DNA of 36,409 nucleotides from Candidatus Cloacimonadota bacterium (GTDB lineage Bacteria > Cloacimonadota > Cloacimonadia > Cloacimonadales > TCS61). The translations under genes and the position numbers were made by a program. Within the stretch, counting starts at the first letter, position 1. The number at the start of each line of letters is the position of its first letter. The DNA lies in contig JAIPGO010000033.1 of NCBI GenBank assembly GCA_021736135.1, forward strand, positions 1 through 36,409. The letters run 5' to 3'. Below are positions 16,969 through 24,866 of this stretch, piece after piece. The notes beneath the pieces were generated by a model. It was not told the DNA's origin. It saw only the letters and a program-made list of their open reading frames with translations, and did no database searches.

Positions 16969-17363
16969 TGTAGCATAGACGTCTCGTCTGTGTTTTCTTC
17001 TTTATGGGCTGAGCGATTTACGGTAAAGTCCAGTGGTCAGGCAAAGCGGTTCACAGACGGGGACGTCTGTGCTACAGGAAGATGATAACTTCTTTATTTA
17101 CACAATTTTCTCAGTTATAAAGTGGCTTGTAGCATAGACGTCTCGTCTGTGTTTTCTACTGGTTGTGAGTTTTGCGTAAATTTCGGAGGTCAGGCAAAGC
17201 GGTTCACAGACGGGGACGTCTGTGCTACAGGAAGATGATAACTTCTTTATTTACACAATTTTCTCAGTTATAAAGTGGCTTGTAGCATAGACGTCTCGTC
17301 TGTGTTTTCTTCTTTATGGGCTGAGTGAATTACGGTAAAGTCCAGTGGTCAGGCAAAAGACTG
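16969..17363. repeat. GTAGCA-type tandem inverted-repeat block
   Basis: Units begin with TAGCATAGACGTC at 16971, 17130 and 17283, so spacing is 159 and 153 bases. In a full unit the arm GTAGCATAGACGTCTCGTCT is mirrored about 60 bases later by CACAGACGGGGACGTCTGTG followed by CTAC, making a long imperfect inverted repeat around a variable centre. The third unit is cut off in its second half, where the hairpin-TACTCCA element joins it. A single arm also occurs at 2400. Confidence 0.8.
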
Positions 17364-17378
17364 CGGCTATCGCCGCAC

Positions 17379-17406
17379 ACATCGACACTGTCGATGTACT
17401 CCAAAA
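17379..17406 (+). repeat. Hairpin-TACTCCA repeat, CATCGACA stem
   Basis: ACATCGACA-C-TGTCGATGT followed by ACTCCAAAA, preceded by CTGCGGCT. The element stands just upstream of the arsR promoter. Confidence 0.7.
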
Positions 17407-17411
17407 AGAAC

Positions 17412-17440
17412 TTGACCTATTTGGCGGTTTTGCCAAATAG
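17412..17440 (+). promoter_or_regulatory. Promoter-operator of the ArsR-ArsP-thioredoxin cluster
   Basis: A -35 box TTGACC (17412-17417) and a -10-like CAAATA (17434-17439) are 16 bases apart. The palindrome CTATTTGGC-GGTTTT-GCCAAATAG (17417-17440) covers the spacer and the -10 box, so a bound repressor would block polymerase. The arsR ATG begins 28 bases downstream. Almost the same arrangement recurs at 25366-25393. ArsR at 17468 is the obvious candidate repressor. Confidence 0.65.
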
Positions 17441-17467
17441 TGTCTCATCTCTCTGGAGGTTAAATAT

Positions 17468-17803
17468 ATGGGTAAATGTGATTGTGATAATGAATGTTGC
17501 TGCCAGTCTGAAAAACAGGATCTGGGCAGAGAAGCGGCAATTTTTAAGGCGCTGGGGCATCCCTCGCGTCTTTTAATGCTGACGAGTCTGGCTGATGGCA
17601 AAAAATGCGTCTGTGAACTGCAACAGCTTTTAGGCGTCGATATGTCCACGGTTTCCAAGCATCTGAATGTATTGAAAAAGATAGGCATTGTGGATTTTGA
17701 AAAAGAGGGCAATTATATTTATTACCGTCTGCTAATGCCCTGCGTGATAGATTTTCTAAACTGCATACAAAAAGAAGGCGGATGTCAATGTTCAAATGGT
17801 TAG
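17468..17803 (+). CDS. arsR: ArsR-family metalloregulator
   Basis: A 111-residue winged-helix repressor. The DNA-binding core is AIFKALGHPSRLLMLTSLAD, then LLGVDMSTVSKHLNVLKK (about residues 24-75), followed by the wing GNYIYYRL. The classic metalloid site of the ArsR helix is present as Cys47-Val-Cys49 in KKCVCEL. Unusually there are further cysteines at both ends: CDCDNECCC at residues 4-12 and CQC near 106-108, which may add ligands or tune selectivity. GGAGG precedes the ATG. The gene is the first of its operon, sits behind a palindrome-covered promoter and overlaps the permease gene. Autoregulation by arsenite-type inducers is inferred. Confidence 0.92.
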   Translation: MGKCDCDNECCCQSEKQDLGREAAIFKALGHPSRLLMLTSLADGKKCVCELQQLLGVDMSTVSKHLNVLKKIGIVDFEKEGNYIYYRLLMPCVIDFLNCIQKEGGCQCSNG

Positions 17804-18753
17804 AAAACTTGATCTGGCTTTTAGTGGAAAACGTATTCGGACTTGATCCGGCAACATCTCTGGCAGGTAGTATTCATTTCTTTTTTTATGATGTGATCAA
17901 GATACTCATCCTGCTTTCGCTGATGATCTTTGCCATATCTTACGTCCGCAGTTTTTTCCAGCCGGAACGTACGAAACAGATCGTTTCCCGTTTTCGGGGT
18001 ATTACAGCCAATTTCATGGCATCTCTTTTAGGAATTGTAACTCCATTCTGCTCATGTTCCTCAGTTCCTTTGTTCATTGGATTCGTGGAAGGCGGTATTC
18101 CTTTAGGTGTAACCTTCTCTTTTTTGATCACCTCCCCTATCGTCAATGAAGCAGCCTTTGTAATTCTGCTGGCCTCATTCGGTATCAAAGTTGCCGTTGT
18201 TTATGTTGCCTGCGGTGTGATCATCGGAACCTTGGGCGGTTTCCTGATCGGCAGACTGAAAATGGAAAAATACGTGGAAGAATACGTCTGGAAAATGCAG
18301 ATGGGTGCAGCAGCAAATACGCAGCTTAATCACAAGCAGCGTATGCAGTTTGCCTGGGAGCAATTACACGAGATCATCAAACGCATCTGGATCTATTTAC
18401 TGATCGGTATCGGCATCGGCGCTGCCATTCATGGCTGGGCGCCAGAAGCGATTCTTGCCAGATATGCCGGACCGGAAAATCCTTTTGCAGTAATTGTTGC
18501 CGTAATTTGTGGTATTCCCCTATATTCCAATGCCATGGGTGCAATACCAATAGCGGAAGCGTTGATCGGAAAAGGAGTAGGACTCGGCACGGCATTGGCA
18601 TTTTTAATGGCAGTCACAGCACTTTCCCTGCCCGAAATGATAATCCTGCGTAAAGTCATCAAACCCCGGTTAATAGCCTCTTTTCTGATCATTACCGGTA
18701 TAGGCATCATCCTGGTAGGCTATCTCTTTAATGGGATATATTTTTACTTGTAA
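17782..18753 (+). CDS. arsP: ArsP/YraQ-family permease
   Basis: A 323-residue membrane protein with about eight to ten transmembrane segments. The family hallmark is TPFCSCSSVPLFIGFVEGGI, then SFLITSPIVNEAA; a second half contains GIPLYSNAMGAIPIAEALI. Members of the DUF318/ArsP group export trivalent organoarsenicals such as methylarsenite, although other members have unknown cargo. The ars context favours arsenic but does not prove organic arsenic. The start at 17782 gives a 22-base overlap with arsR; an ATG two codons later (17788) is also possible. AAGAAGGCGG lies upstream. Confidence 0.85.
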   Translation: MSMFKWLENLIWLLVENVFGLDPATSLAGSIHFFFYDVIKILILLSLMIFAISYVRSFFQPERTKQIVSRFRGITANFMASLLGIVTPFCSCSSVPLFIGFVEGGIPLGVTFSFLITSPIVNEAAFVILLASFGIKVAVVYVACGVIIGTLGGFLIGRLKMEKYVEEYVWKMQMGAAANTQLNHKQRMQFAWEQLHEIIKRIWIYLLIGIGIGAAIHGWAPEAILARYAGPENPFAVIVAVICGIPLYSNAMGAIPIAEALIGKGVGLGTALAFLMAVTALSLPEMIILRKVIKPRLIASFLIITGIGIILVGYLFNGIYFYL

Positions 18754-18901
18754 AAATATCGTGAGAAGTGAGACGTGAGAAGTGAAAAGTAATAAAGATA
18801 TCAGCCACTGATCACACGGATCAACATGGATAATTGCATAATTAACATATTTCTTATCCGTGCAAATCCGTGTAATCCGTGGCTAAAAAAAGGAGTTAAA
18901 T
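18754..18901. repeat. Imperfect inverted repeat of ATCCGTG type in the spacer
   Basis: After short GTGAGAAGTGA-like direct repeats (18768-18790), AGCCACTGATCACACGGATC (from 18803) is mirrored by AATCCGTGTAATCCGTGGCT ending at 18884. A related ATCCGTG cluster appears near 36199-36233. It separates arsP from the thioredoxin gene and could form a long hairpin in the mRNA. AGGAG at its right end is the next gene's ribosome-binding site. Confidence 0.55.
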
Positions 18902-19138
18902 ATGGTTATTAAAATTCTGGGATCCGGTTGCAGGAACTGCAATATTCTGGAAAAGAACGTCATTGATACCCTGGCGAAGCATAATATTGCCGCGTCTGTC
19001 GAGCACATTCAGGATATTGAAGTCATTATCGGTTATGGAGTAATGTCCACTCCAGCGCTGGTGATTGACGAAAAAGTTGTTTCCACGGGTAAAGTGCTCA
19101 AAGAAAAAGAGCTGTTGAAGTTCTTTAAGCCGGAATAA
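18902..19138 (+). CDS. Small cytosolic thioredoxin-like protein (redox-active disulfide type)
   Basis: A 78-residue thioredoxin fold without a signal peptide. The active site is Cys10-Arg-Asn-Cys13 in GSGCRNCN, near the N-terminus as in the archaeal/TM0996-like 'redox-active disulfide protein 2' group. A cis-proline loop follows in STPALVIDEKVV. Such proteins are often encoded beside ArsP-type permeases. It is inferred to supply or accept electrons on the cytosolic side of the CcdA-like protein encoded 1 base further on. AAGGAG precedes the ATG. Confidence 0.88.
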   Translation: MVIKILGSGCRNCNILEKNVIDTLAKHNIAASVEHIQDIEVIIGYGVMSTPALVIDEKVVSTGKVLKEKELLKFFKPE

Positions 19139-19139
19139 A

Positions 19140-19835
19140 ATGCTTGAAAATCTGGCAACCGCTCTGTATGGCGCACCCGTCATTGCAGCATTAGCTGCTT
19201 TGGGCTGGGGCATTCTCAGCGTATTGCTCAGCCCCTGCCATCTATCCAGTCTTCCGTTGATCATTGCCTATATAAATCGTCAGGATGGCATCAAACCACG
19301 CCAGGCGTTTAATATTTCGCTGGCATTTTCCTTAGGGATTCTGGTAACCATGCTGATCATGGCGGTGATCTCATTTACGATTGGCATTCTGCTTGGACCG
19401 GTGGAACTTTTACTCAATATATTCGTCAGTCTGCTCTTACTGCTGGCTGGATTATATTTTCTCGACCTTCTGCCCATAACCGGCGGCATTGAGCTGATCG
19501 ATAAACGCTTACATAAAAGCCCATACTGGAATGGTTTTTATCTGGGAATACTACTCGGCATAGGGCTCGGAGCATGTGCACTGGCATTTATGGCGCCTAT
19601 TTTAAGTATCAGCATCAGTAATATTTCCGTGCGACCGGTTTTCAGCATCACCCTTATGCTCGCCTTTATTATAGGACACTGCGGTATAATCGTGGCTGCC
19701 GGTACATTTATGGAAACCCTGAAAAAATACCTGCGCTGGAATCATACTTCCCGAGGAACCGTCTATATCCGCAGGATCAGCGGCATATTGATCATCATCG
19801 CCGCCATCTATAACCTGATCAAAAACATACTCTAA
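19140..19835 (+). CDS. ccdA: CcdA/DsbD-like transmembrane thiol electron carrier
   Basis: A 231-residue membrane protein with about six transmembrane segments. The two redox cysteines expected of the family are Cys33 in LLSPCHLSSLPLI and Cys146 in GLGACALAFMAPIL. CcdA-type proteins pass reducing power from cytosolic thioredoxin across the membrane to exported thioredoxins. Here it lies exactly between a cytosolic thioredoxin and a secreted one. The middle helix pair after the first Cys is normal in length. Its specific partner is inferred from gene order. Confidence 0.88.
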   Translation: MLENLATALYGAPVIAALAALGWGILSVLLSPCHLSSLPLIIAYINRQDGIKPRQAFNISLAFSLGILVTMLIMAVISFTIGILLGPVELLLNIFVSLLLLLAGLYFLDLLPITGGIELIDKRLHKSPYWNGFYLGILLGIGLGACALAFMAPILSISISNISVRPVFSITLMLAFIIGHCGIIVAAGTFMETLKKYLRWNHTSRGTVYIRRISGILIIIAAIYNLIKNIL

Positions 19836-19851
19836 GCGTAAGGAATTTTAT

Positions 19852-20226
19852 ATGAAAAAAATAATGCTGTTATTCTGTTTCGTCCTGATGATATCACTTT
19901 CCGCTGAAATCACTGTTCTTGATTCCACGGATTCCACAGCTACTATCAAACCGCAGATCACCTTTCACGAATTCGGTTCCACCACCTGCGTCCCCTGTAA
20001 AATGATGGAAAAGGTCATGGACGAGGTTCGCACCATTTACGGCAACCGGGTAGAAGTTATATTTCATAATGTAAATATCGAAAGGGAACTTTCTGCCAGC
20101 TACAATATTAAAATGATACCTACTCAGGTTTTTCTTGATGCCGAAGGTAAAGAATTCAACCGTCACGTAGGCTATTACCCCACATCCGAGATCGTCAAAC
20201 TTTTCGAAGCTCAGGGGATTAAATAA
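19852..20226 (+). CDS. Secreted thioredoxin
   Basis: A 124-residue protein with a signal peptide (about residues 1-18) and a thioredoxin domain with the active site Cys46-Val-Pro-Cys49 in GSTTCVPCKMMEKVM. The cis-proline loop is IKMIPTQVFLD. It has a close paralogue at 27403; by eye about three quarters of the mature residues agree and the nucleotide match around the active site is high. It is inferred to be reduced by the CcdA-like protein just upstream and to act on envelope thiols or arsenicals. AAGGA precedes the ATG. It ends 32 bases before the convergent ACR3 gene; no clear terminator hairpin is seen in between. Confidence 0.92.
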   Translation: MKKIMLLFCFVLMISLSAEITVLDSTDSTATIKPQITFHEFGSTTCVPCKMMEKVMDEVRTIYGNRVEVIFHNVNIERELSASYNIKMIPTQVFLDAEGKEFNRHVGYYPTSEIVKLFEAQGIK

Positions 20227-20258
20227 CTTTACTCAGCAATAAATACCCCAAAGTTTCA

Positions 20259-21320
20259 CTAATTACCCTTTTCCGGGAACCAGTGTTTTGTCTTATTGGC
20301 GATTTTTACTAAGGTCAGCATCACCGGCACTTCCACCAGCACTCCCACGATAGTTGCCAAAGCCACAGGTGATGTAGTGCCGAAGAGCGATATTGCCACG
20401 GCTACAGCAAGTTCAAAGAAATTTGAAGCTCCAATCATACCGGCTGGAGCGGCAATATTGTGAAGAAGTTTCAATTTCCTGGCAGCTAAATAAGCTATGA
20501 AAAATATCAGGAAGGTCTGAATTGTCAGGGGAATAGCAATCAGGATGATGTGCAAAGGATTATTAAGGATAACATCACCCTGAAAAGCAAAAATGATGAC
20601 CAGCGTCAGCAGTAGCCCGCCAATTGTCACGTTGTTGAATTTTGGAGTGAATGTTTTATTAAAATACTCTTCTCCATAGCTTTTTATTACGCTGGTACGC
20701 GTGATAATACCTCCAGCCAGAGGAATTACAACAAACAGCAGAACCGATAACAGCAACGTATTCCACGGTATGGTTATCCCGCCGATACCAAGCAGAAACG
20801 CCACAATCGGCGTAAATGCCACCAGAATTATCAGATCATTGGTTGCCACCTGCACAACCGTATAAGCCGGATCGCCTTTAATCAAATGGCTCCAGACAAA
20901 AACCATTGCCGTGCAGGGTGCTGCTCCCAGTAATATTGCACCCGCGAGGTAATCACGGGCAAGCTCTGTTGGTATCAATGCCTTGAAGATCACAAAAAAG
21001 AATAACCAGGCTATGCCATACATCGTAAAAGGTTTGATCAGCCAGTTGGAAACCCAGGTGACATATAATCCCTTCGGATTTCTGCCCACATTCCTGATAC
21101 TGGCAAAATCCACTTTCATCATCATAGGATAGATCATCAGCCAGATTAATATGGCAATCGGAAGGGAAACCCTGGCATATTCGAACTGACCCAGAAATGC
21201 CGGTATCCCTGGCAGATATTTACCAATCAGAACTCCTGCCGCCATACACAAAATCACCCACAGAGTTAAATATTGCTCGAAAAAACTGATACCTTCTTTT
21301 AAATTCTTTTTTCTGCTCAT
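20259..21320 (-). CDS. acr3: ACR3-family arsenite efflux transporter
   Basis: A 353-residue membrane protein with about ten transmembrane segments. Family motifs are visible: LPIAILIWLMIYPMMMKVDF, the essential Cys136 in GAAPCTAMVFVWSHL, then VVQVATNDLIILVAF. ACR3 expels arsenite driven by the proton gradient. It is the last gene of the minus-strand operon headed by the ArsR at 25259, separated by 75 bases from the ABC ATPase. Length is typical of bacterial ACR3. Confidence 0.95.
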   Translation of the reverse strand: MSRKKNLKEGISFFEQYLTLWVILCMAAGVLIGKYLPGIPAFLGQFEYARVSLPIAILIWLMIYPMMMKVDFASIRNVGRNPKGLYVTWVSNWLIKPFTMYGIAWLFFFVIFKALIPTELARDYLAGAILLGAAPCTAMVFVWSHLIKGDPAYTVVQVATNDLIILVAFTPIVAFLLGIGGITIPWNTLLLSVLLFVVIPLAGGIITRTSVIKSYGEEYFNKTFTPKFNNVTIGGLLLTLVIIFAFQGDVILNNPLHIILIAIPLTIQTFLIFFIAYLAARKLKLLHNIAAPAGMIGASNFFELAVAVAISLFGTTSPVALATIVGVLVEVPVMLTLVKIANKTKHWFPEKGN

Positions 21321-21395
21321 TATTATTTACTCCTAAGTCATATTATTCTTCAACTTCAATCCCGGGGATTGCAGTAGGGGAATGTATTTTGTCCT

Positions 21396-22058
21396 TTAAT
21401 ATTCAACAATCCTTCCCTCAGCAATTCTGATTATTCTGCCGGCAGCATGAGCAACCTGCGGATCATGAGTGATCACAACAACTGTTCTCCCCTCCTGGTG
21501 CTGCTTTGTGATTATCTGCATGATTTCTTTCCCTGTTTCAGGATCAAGATTTCCCGTTGGTTCATCAGCAAAGATAATGTTTGGATTTTTTATGAGGGCT
21601 CGTGCTAATGCCACACGCTGCTGCTGCCCGACACTTAGTTCCGAAGGCAAGTGGTCTTTGCGATCTGCAATTTTCATCTGCTCGAGCAATGGGATTATTA
21701 AGGCATCGCTTATATTTTTCTCCCCAGCCAGGGCAAGACCTGCACCGACATTTTCGTAAACCGTTAAATAGGGAATCAGATTAAAAGACTGAAAAACAAA
21801 CCCGATCTGACTTGCCCGCCATTTAGCCCTTTTATTCACATCCCAGTTATATACCGAATTCTTTTCAAATAAAACCGCACCTTTACTCGGTGAACTCATG
21901 CCCCCCAAAGCAAGTAACAGAGTACTTTTACCGCTTCCGCTCGGACCGGTAATCGCAATAAATTCCCCTTTCTCGATCTTTAACGAAACCTGATCAAGGG
22001 CAATAACTTCACCATGTTTTCTTTTAAATGTTTTAGTAATATATTCGGCTTGCAGCAT
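21396..22058 (-). CDS. ABC transporter ATPase, MacB/LolD-like
   Basis: A 220-residue ATPase with Walker [11 protein letters not shown]-loop [18 protein letters not shown], signature [15 protein letters not shown], Walker [13 protein letters not shown] and the switch His in VVVITHD. This set is typical of the MacB/LolD/FtsE group, which pairs with FtsX-like permeases. It starts 4 bases after the permease stop, so the two form one transporter. The presence of this pair in an ars operon is unusual; the cargo is unknown. Export of a peptide or lipoprotein, or mechanical work on the envelope, are possible. Confidence 0.94.
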   Translation of the reverse strand: MLQAEYITKTFKRKHGEVIALDQVSLKIEKGEFIAITGPSGSGKSTLLLALGGMSSPSKGAVLFEKNSVYNWDVNKRAKWRASQIGFVFQSFNLIPYLTVYENVGAGLALAGEKNISDALIIPLLEQMKIADRKDHLPSELSVGQQQRVALARALIKNPNIIFADEPTGNLDPETGKEIMQIITKQHQEGRTVVVITHDPQVAHAAGRIIRIAEGRIVEY

Positions 22059-22062
22059 TTTC

Positions 22063-23280
22063 TTAAATCTCCTTCATAATTATCGACGGATCTACTTTGG
22101 CTGCCTTGAGTGCAGGGATTGCACTGGCGATCAGGGCAATTATTACGGATATTAATAAACTGTAAACCGCATACCAGGGCAGAGGTAACACATTTATTCC
22201 TGCAATCTGAGGTCCAAGTATTATAGCCAGGACAGATCCAAGCAGGTAACCGATTATTCCTCCCGAAATTCCGATTATCAGGGCTTTCATGAGAAACATC
22301 CTGATTATCCAGTACTGGTTGGCACCCAGAGCCAGATAGATACCTATTTCCCTTTGCCTTTCCTGAACATTGGAAAACATATAGTTCGCTATACTTGCTC
22401 CTCCAACGAGCAAAATCACGATCAACAGGATTATTGATATGCGCTTCATAACTGTATTTGTCTTGATCTGCGTTTGGACAATCTGGGTAATAGTGACAAC
22501 TTTTGCGTCGGGTAAAAGTTTATTGATTTTCTGAATTAATCCACCCGATATAGCTGAACAACAGCCTACTATTTCGATGGAATGTAAAACGTCACTTTTC
22601 CCTGCCAGTTCCTGTACGGTGTGTAAATGGGCAAAAAGCCTGCCATCATCTACAGTTCCAGTTAACGGAAGTACTGCAATTATGATGAACTTCTTACCGA
22701 GAACTACCAGAGAATCATTTTCCGCAATTCCTAAAATTTTTGCGATATCCGCTCCGGCTAACATTTCCAGTGGAGATAAATCTTCTATTACCTGCCTGCG
22801 AACGGTCGTTTCTGCTGCATAAGTTACTCCGGGAATATTCACAGGGGTACCACATCCTTCCGGTTGAGAAAATATACCAAGTGCTCCCTGCCATATATAT
22901 TTTGATTTAAACTCATTTTTCGGTAATATACCCGTTAAGGTAGCTTGACGCCCATTTAAATCAATCGGAAGACTGAATTTCGGAGACATATTATCAATAC
23001 CCTGAATATCGCTTTCGGCAAGTATCGTCACATAGTCTTCGGGTATTTCTGACTGCTGAAAGTCTGCACTGTAATAATCCTGCACTGTTGCGTCTTTTGC
23101 TAATATCAGTACATTTGCCCCCAAGGCATCAAGTTCGCCTGCTACGGCTTTTTCAGAATAGTACGTTATACTCTGAATTGCCACCATCACTGCTATTCCC
23201 AGGGATACTGCTATAAGGCTGGAAATTAACTGATTTCGTCTCTGAAAAAGTTCTTTGATTACTATTTGCCTGATTTTCAT
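22063..23280 (-). CDS. MacB/FtsX-like ABC permease
   Basis: A 405-residue permease. An N-terminal transmembrane segment (about residues 15-40) is followed by a large periplasmic domain (MacB-PCD type, about 45-270) and three C-terminal segments (about 280-400). The typical NVQERQREIGIYLALGANQY loop and SAIPALKAAKVDPSIIMKEI end are present. MacB-type permeases move substrates from the periplasmic side outward or drive shape changes. No membrane-fusion partner or TolC is encoded nearby; the secreted thioredoxin-S74 protein next door may be its partner or substrate (inference). Confidence 0.9.
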   Translation of the reverse strand: MKIRQIVIKELFQRRNQLISSLIAVSLGIAVMVAIQSITYYSEKAVAGELDALGANVLILAKDATVQDYYSADFQQSEIPEDYVTILAESDIQGIDNMSPKFSLPIDLNGRQATLTGILPKNEFKSKYIWQGALGIFSQPEGCGTPVNIPGVTYAAETTVRRQVIEDLSPLEMLAGADIAKILGIAENDSLVVLGKKFIIIAVLPLTGTVDDGRLFAHLHTVQELAGKSDVLHSIEIVGCCSAISGGLIQKINKLLPDAKVVTITQIVQTQIKTNTVMKRISIILLIVILLVGGASIANYMFSNVQERQREIGIYLALGANQYWIIRMFLMKALIIGISGGIIGYLLGSVLAIILGPQIAGINVLPLPWYAVYSLLISVIIALIASAIPALKAAKVDPSIIMKEI

Positions 23281-23310
23281 TCATTCCTCTGATTAGCAAG
23301 TGCCAAACTG

Positions 23311-24384
23311 TTATTTTTTGCCTTCTAATTTATTGAGCCTTTTTTCCTGTTCCTGGATTATGATATCCTGCTGCTGTATCTGGTGTTCCATTTCCTTTAC
23401 TGCCTCAATGAGCAATGCTGCAAGTTTGTCATACTCCACAGATTTATACCCGTCTAAATCTGTATTCACAACTTCCGGAACAACCGATTCCACATCCTGG
23501 GCGATCAAACCTATTTGCCTGCCCTCCGGAAAAAATCTCTGGGGAAATTCTTCTCTATTCCAGGTAAATGATACTCCGTTAAGTTTTGACACTTTAGCAA
23601 GCGGAGATTCTATCGGACTGACATTATTTTTAAAGCGCAGATCAGAGCAGCCACCTGTGCCGCAACCGCCGGATGAACATGCCTGCAGAACGGATACAAG
23701 TTCACTTTTTGTCACTTTACCAGTTAATATCTTACCAATACTCCCGGGCGGAAGAAGCACTACAACCGTTGCTTCCATTACAGGAGTTATCAGTTTACAC
23801 TGTTTGATAAAATCCTGATTACCGGCAGCAGAAGGATCTGCTTTAACTACCGCAGTGATTTGACTATACTGCTTATCATCAGCGAATTCATTTACTCCTT
23901 GCAGAGATTCGGCATTGAACTCGGTCATTTCATTCTGTAGTGCGACTAACACAATTTTTTGTTCCTGAAGTGGTTTCAGGATCTGGAGCATTATATCTGG
24001 CACAGATATCCCTTCTCTTATTTGTTCGGTAGTAACCGTCTTAGGGAAACCGCCTGTTATGGCACCATTGGAAGCGATAATAATCAGTATGGGAAGATCT
24101 GCTGCCCGGCGAATGCCGTACTTTTTCGCTATCTCTTGATTAACAGGATCATTATAGTCCGCGAAATAATAAGATGTATTGTCACTTTGTGTAGTAGAAA
24201 ATTTTTCTATTACCGATGACATCTCATTAAATGATTGCTCTTCTTTATCATAAAAAGCAAGCAGCAAAAACTGCCCATCTTTTGCTGCTTTTTCCAAAGC
24301 CTCCTCAGTGCTGAAAGACATTGCAGAAGCAATTGAAGCCAGGAGCAGTAATGATATAATTACTAAAAGCATCTTTCTGTTCAT
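23311..24384 (-). CDS. Secreted thioredoxin-fold protein fused to an S74 intramolecular chaperone domain
   Basis: A 357-residue protein. Signal peptide at about 1-21. A degenerate thioredoxin-like fold at about 22-140 has no CXXC (the site reads FYDKEEQSF) but keeps a cis-Pro-like loop ADLPILII. A second alpha/beta segment spans about 145-235. Then comes a Cys/Gly hinge, Cys236-SSGG-Cys241-GTGG-Cys246, and an S74/ICA domain at about 247-330: SDLRFKNNV, then FTWN, GRQIGLIAQDVESVVPEVV and DYDKLAAL-like VEYDKLAALLIEAVKE. A C-terminal coiled coil ends the protein. The self-cleavage dyad of S74 proteins is matched by Ser247 and Lys252. Cleavage would leave a product ending in the Cys/Gly hinge. 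AGGAGG precedes the ATG. Confidence 0.85.
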   Translation of the reverse strand: MNRKMLLVIISLLLLASIASAMSFSTEEALEKAAKDGQFLLLAFYDKEEQSFNEMSSVIEKFSTTQSDNTSYYFADYNDPVNQEIAKKYGIRRAADLPILIIIASNGAITGGFPKTVTTEQIREGISVPDIMLQILKPLQEQKIVLVALQNEMTEFNAESLQGVNEFADDKQYSQITAVVKADPSAAGNQDFIKQCKLITPVMEATVVVLLPPGSIGKILTGKVTKSELVSVLQACSSGGCGTGGCSDLRFKNNVSPIESPLAKVSKLNGVSFTWNREEFPQRFFPEGRQIGLIAQDVESVVPEVVNTDLDGYKSVEYDKLAALLIEAVKEMEHQIQQQDIIIQEQEKRLNKLEGKK

Positions 24385-24416
24385 TTAAAATCCTCCTATA
24401 TTTGTTTAATCCGAAT

Positions 24417-24830
24417 TTATTTTCTCTTTCTGGGTCTTAGACTGCAGGCGCAACTTCCTATCAGTTCTTCATTTCTGTTAATCTTCAAGGGCAAGCCATC
24501 CTTTTCCCAATCAACAACTCCCCCTATCAGTACGGCAATTTCCTGAAAACCTTTTTCTCTCAGGAATATAACGGCTTCCCTGCTGTTTAATCCCACATAA
24601 TCTGCAAAAATCAAAAGCTTATCACTGGGGAGAATTTCCCATTCTTTTTCTAAAACTGAATACGGTAAATTGATTGTTGTTTTCACTATGAAAGTTCTGC
24701 CATTCCTGAAATATTCCTCCCTGATATCCACTAAAATTGCTTCGTTCTCCAGAAATGCAAGCGCTTTACGTGGAGTTATAAATAAAACTTCTTCTATTAA
24801 AAAGCAACTTTCAATAAAATTATTATCCAA
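24417..24830 (-). CDS. Rhodanese-like protein lacking the catalytic cysteine
   Basis: A 137-residue rhodanese-fold protein: AILVDIREEYFRNGR is the N-terminal strand and CH2A-like motif, INLPYSVLEKEWEILP follows, and IGGVVDWEKDGLPL closes the fold. The active-site loop, usually CxxGxRS, reads ADYVGLNSREA, so the persulphide Cys is replaced. Three other cysteines exist: Cys9, and Cys127 and Cys129 in GSCACSLRPRKRK at the C-terminus. Sulphur transfer of the normal kind is therefore unlikely; metalloid or thiol binding through the C-terminal CAC is a speculation. The start is TTG with a strong GGGAGGAG upstream. It follows arsR in the minus-strand operon. Confidence 0.85.
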   Translation of the reverse strand: MDNNFIESCFLIEEVLFITPRKALAFLENEAILVDIREEYFRNGRTFIVKTTINLPYSVLEKEWEILPSDKLLIFADYVGLNSREAVIFLREKGFQEIAVLIGGVVDWEKDGLPLKINRNEELIGSCACSLRPRKRK

Positions 24831-24866
24831 ATTACTCCTCCCTGTTGCTGATCAAAACTCCTCTGC

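Larger units (their letters stand above)
16794..17411. other. Repeat-filled spacer upstream of the ArsR-ArsP cluster
   Basis: About 620 bases without a supported gene. From left to right it holds a GCTACCTTGCG-type copy, the 41-base exact repeat, about two and a half units of the GTAGCA-type tandem block, and a hairpin-TACTCCA element that ends six bases before the arsR promoter. Confidence 0.75.

Noticed and set aside
17325-17576. Plus-strand frame overlapping arsR
   Set aside because: It runs through the repeat block and the arsR promoter out of frame with the clear ArsR protein.
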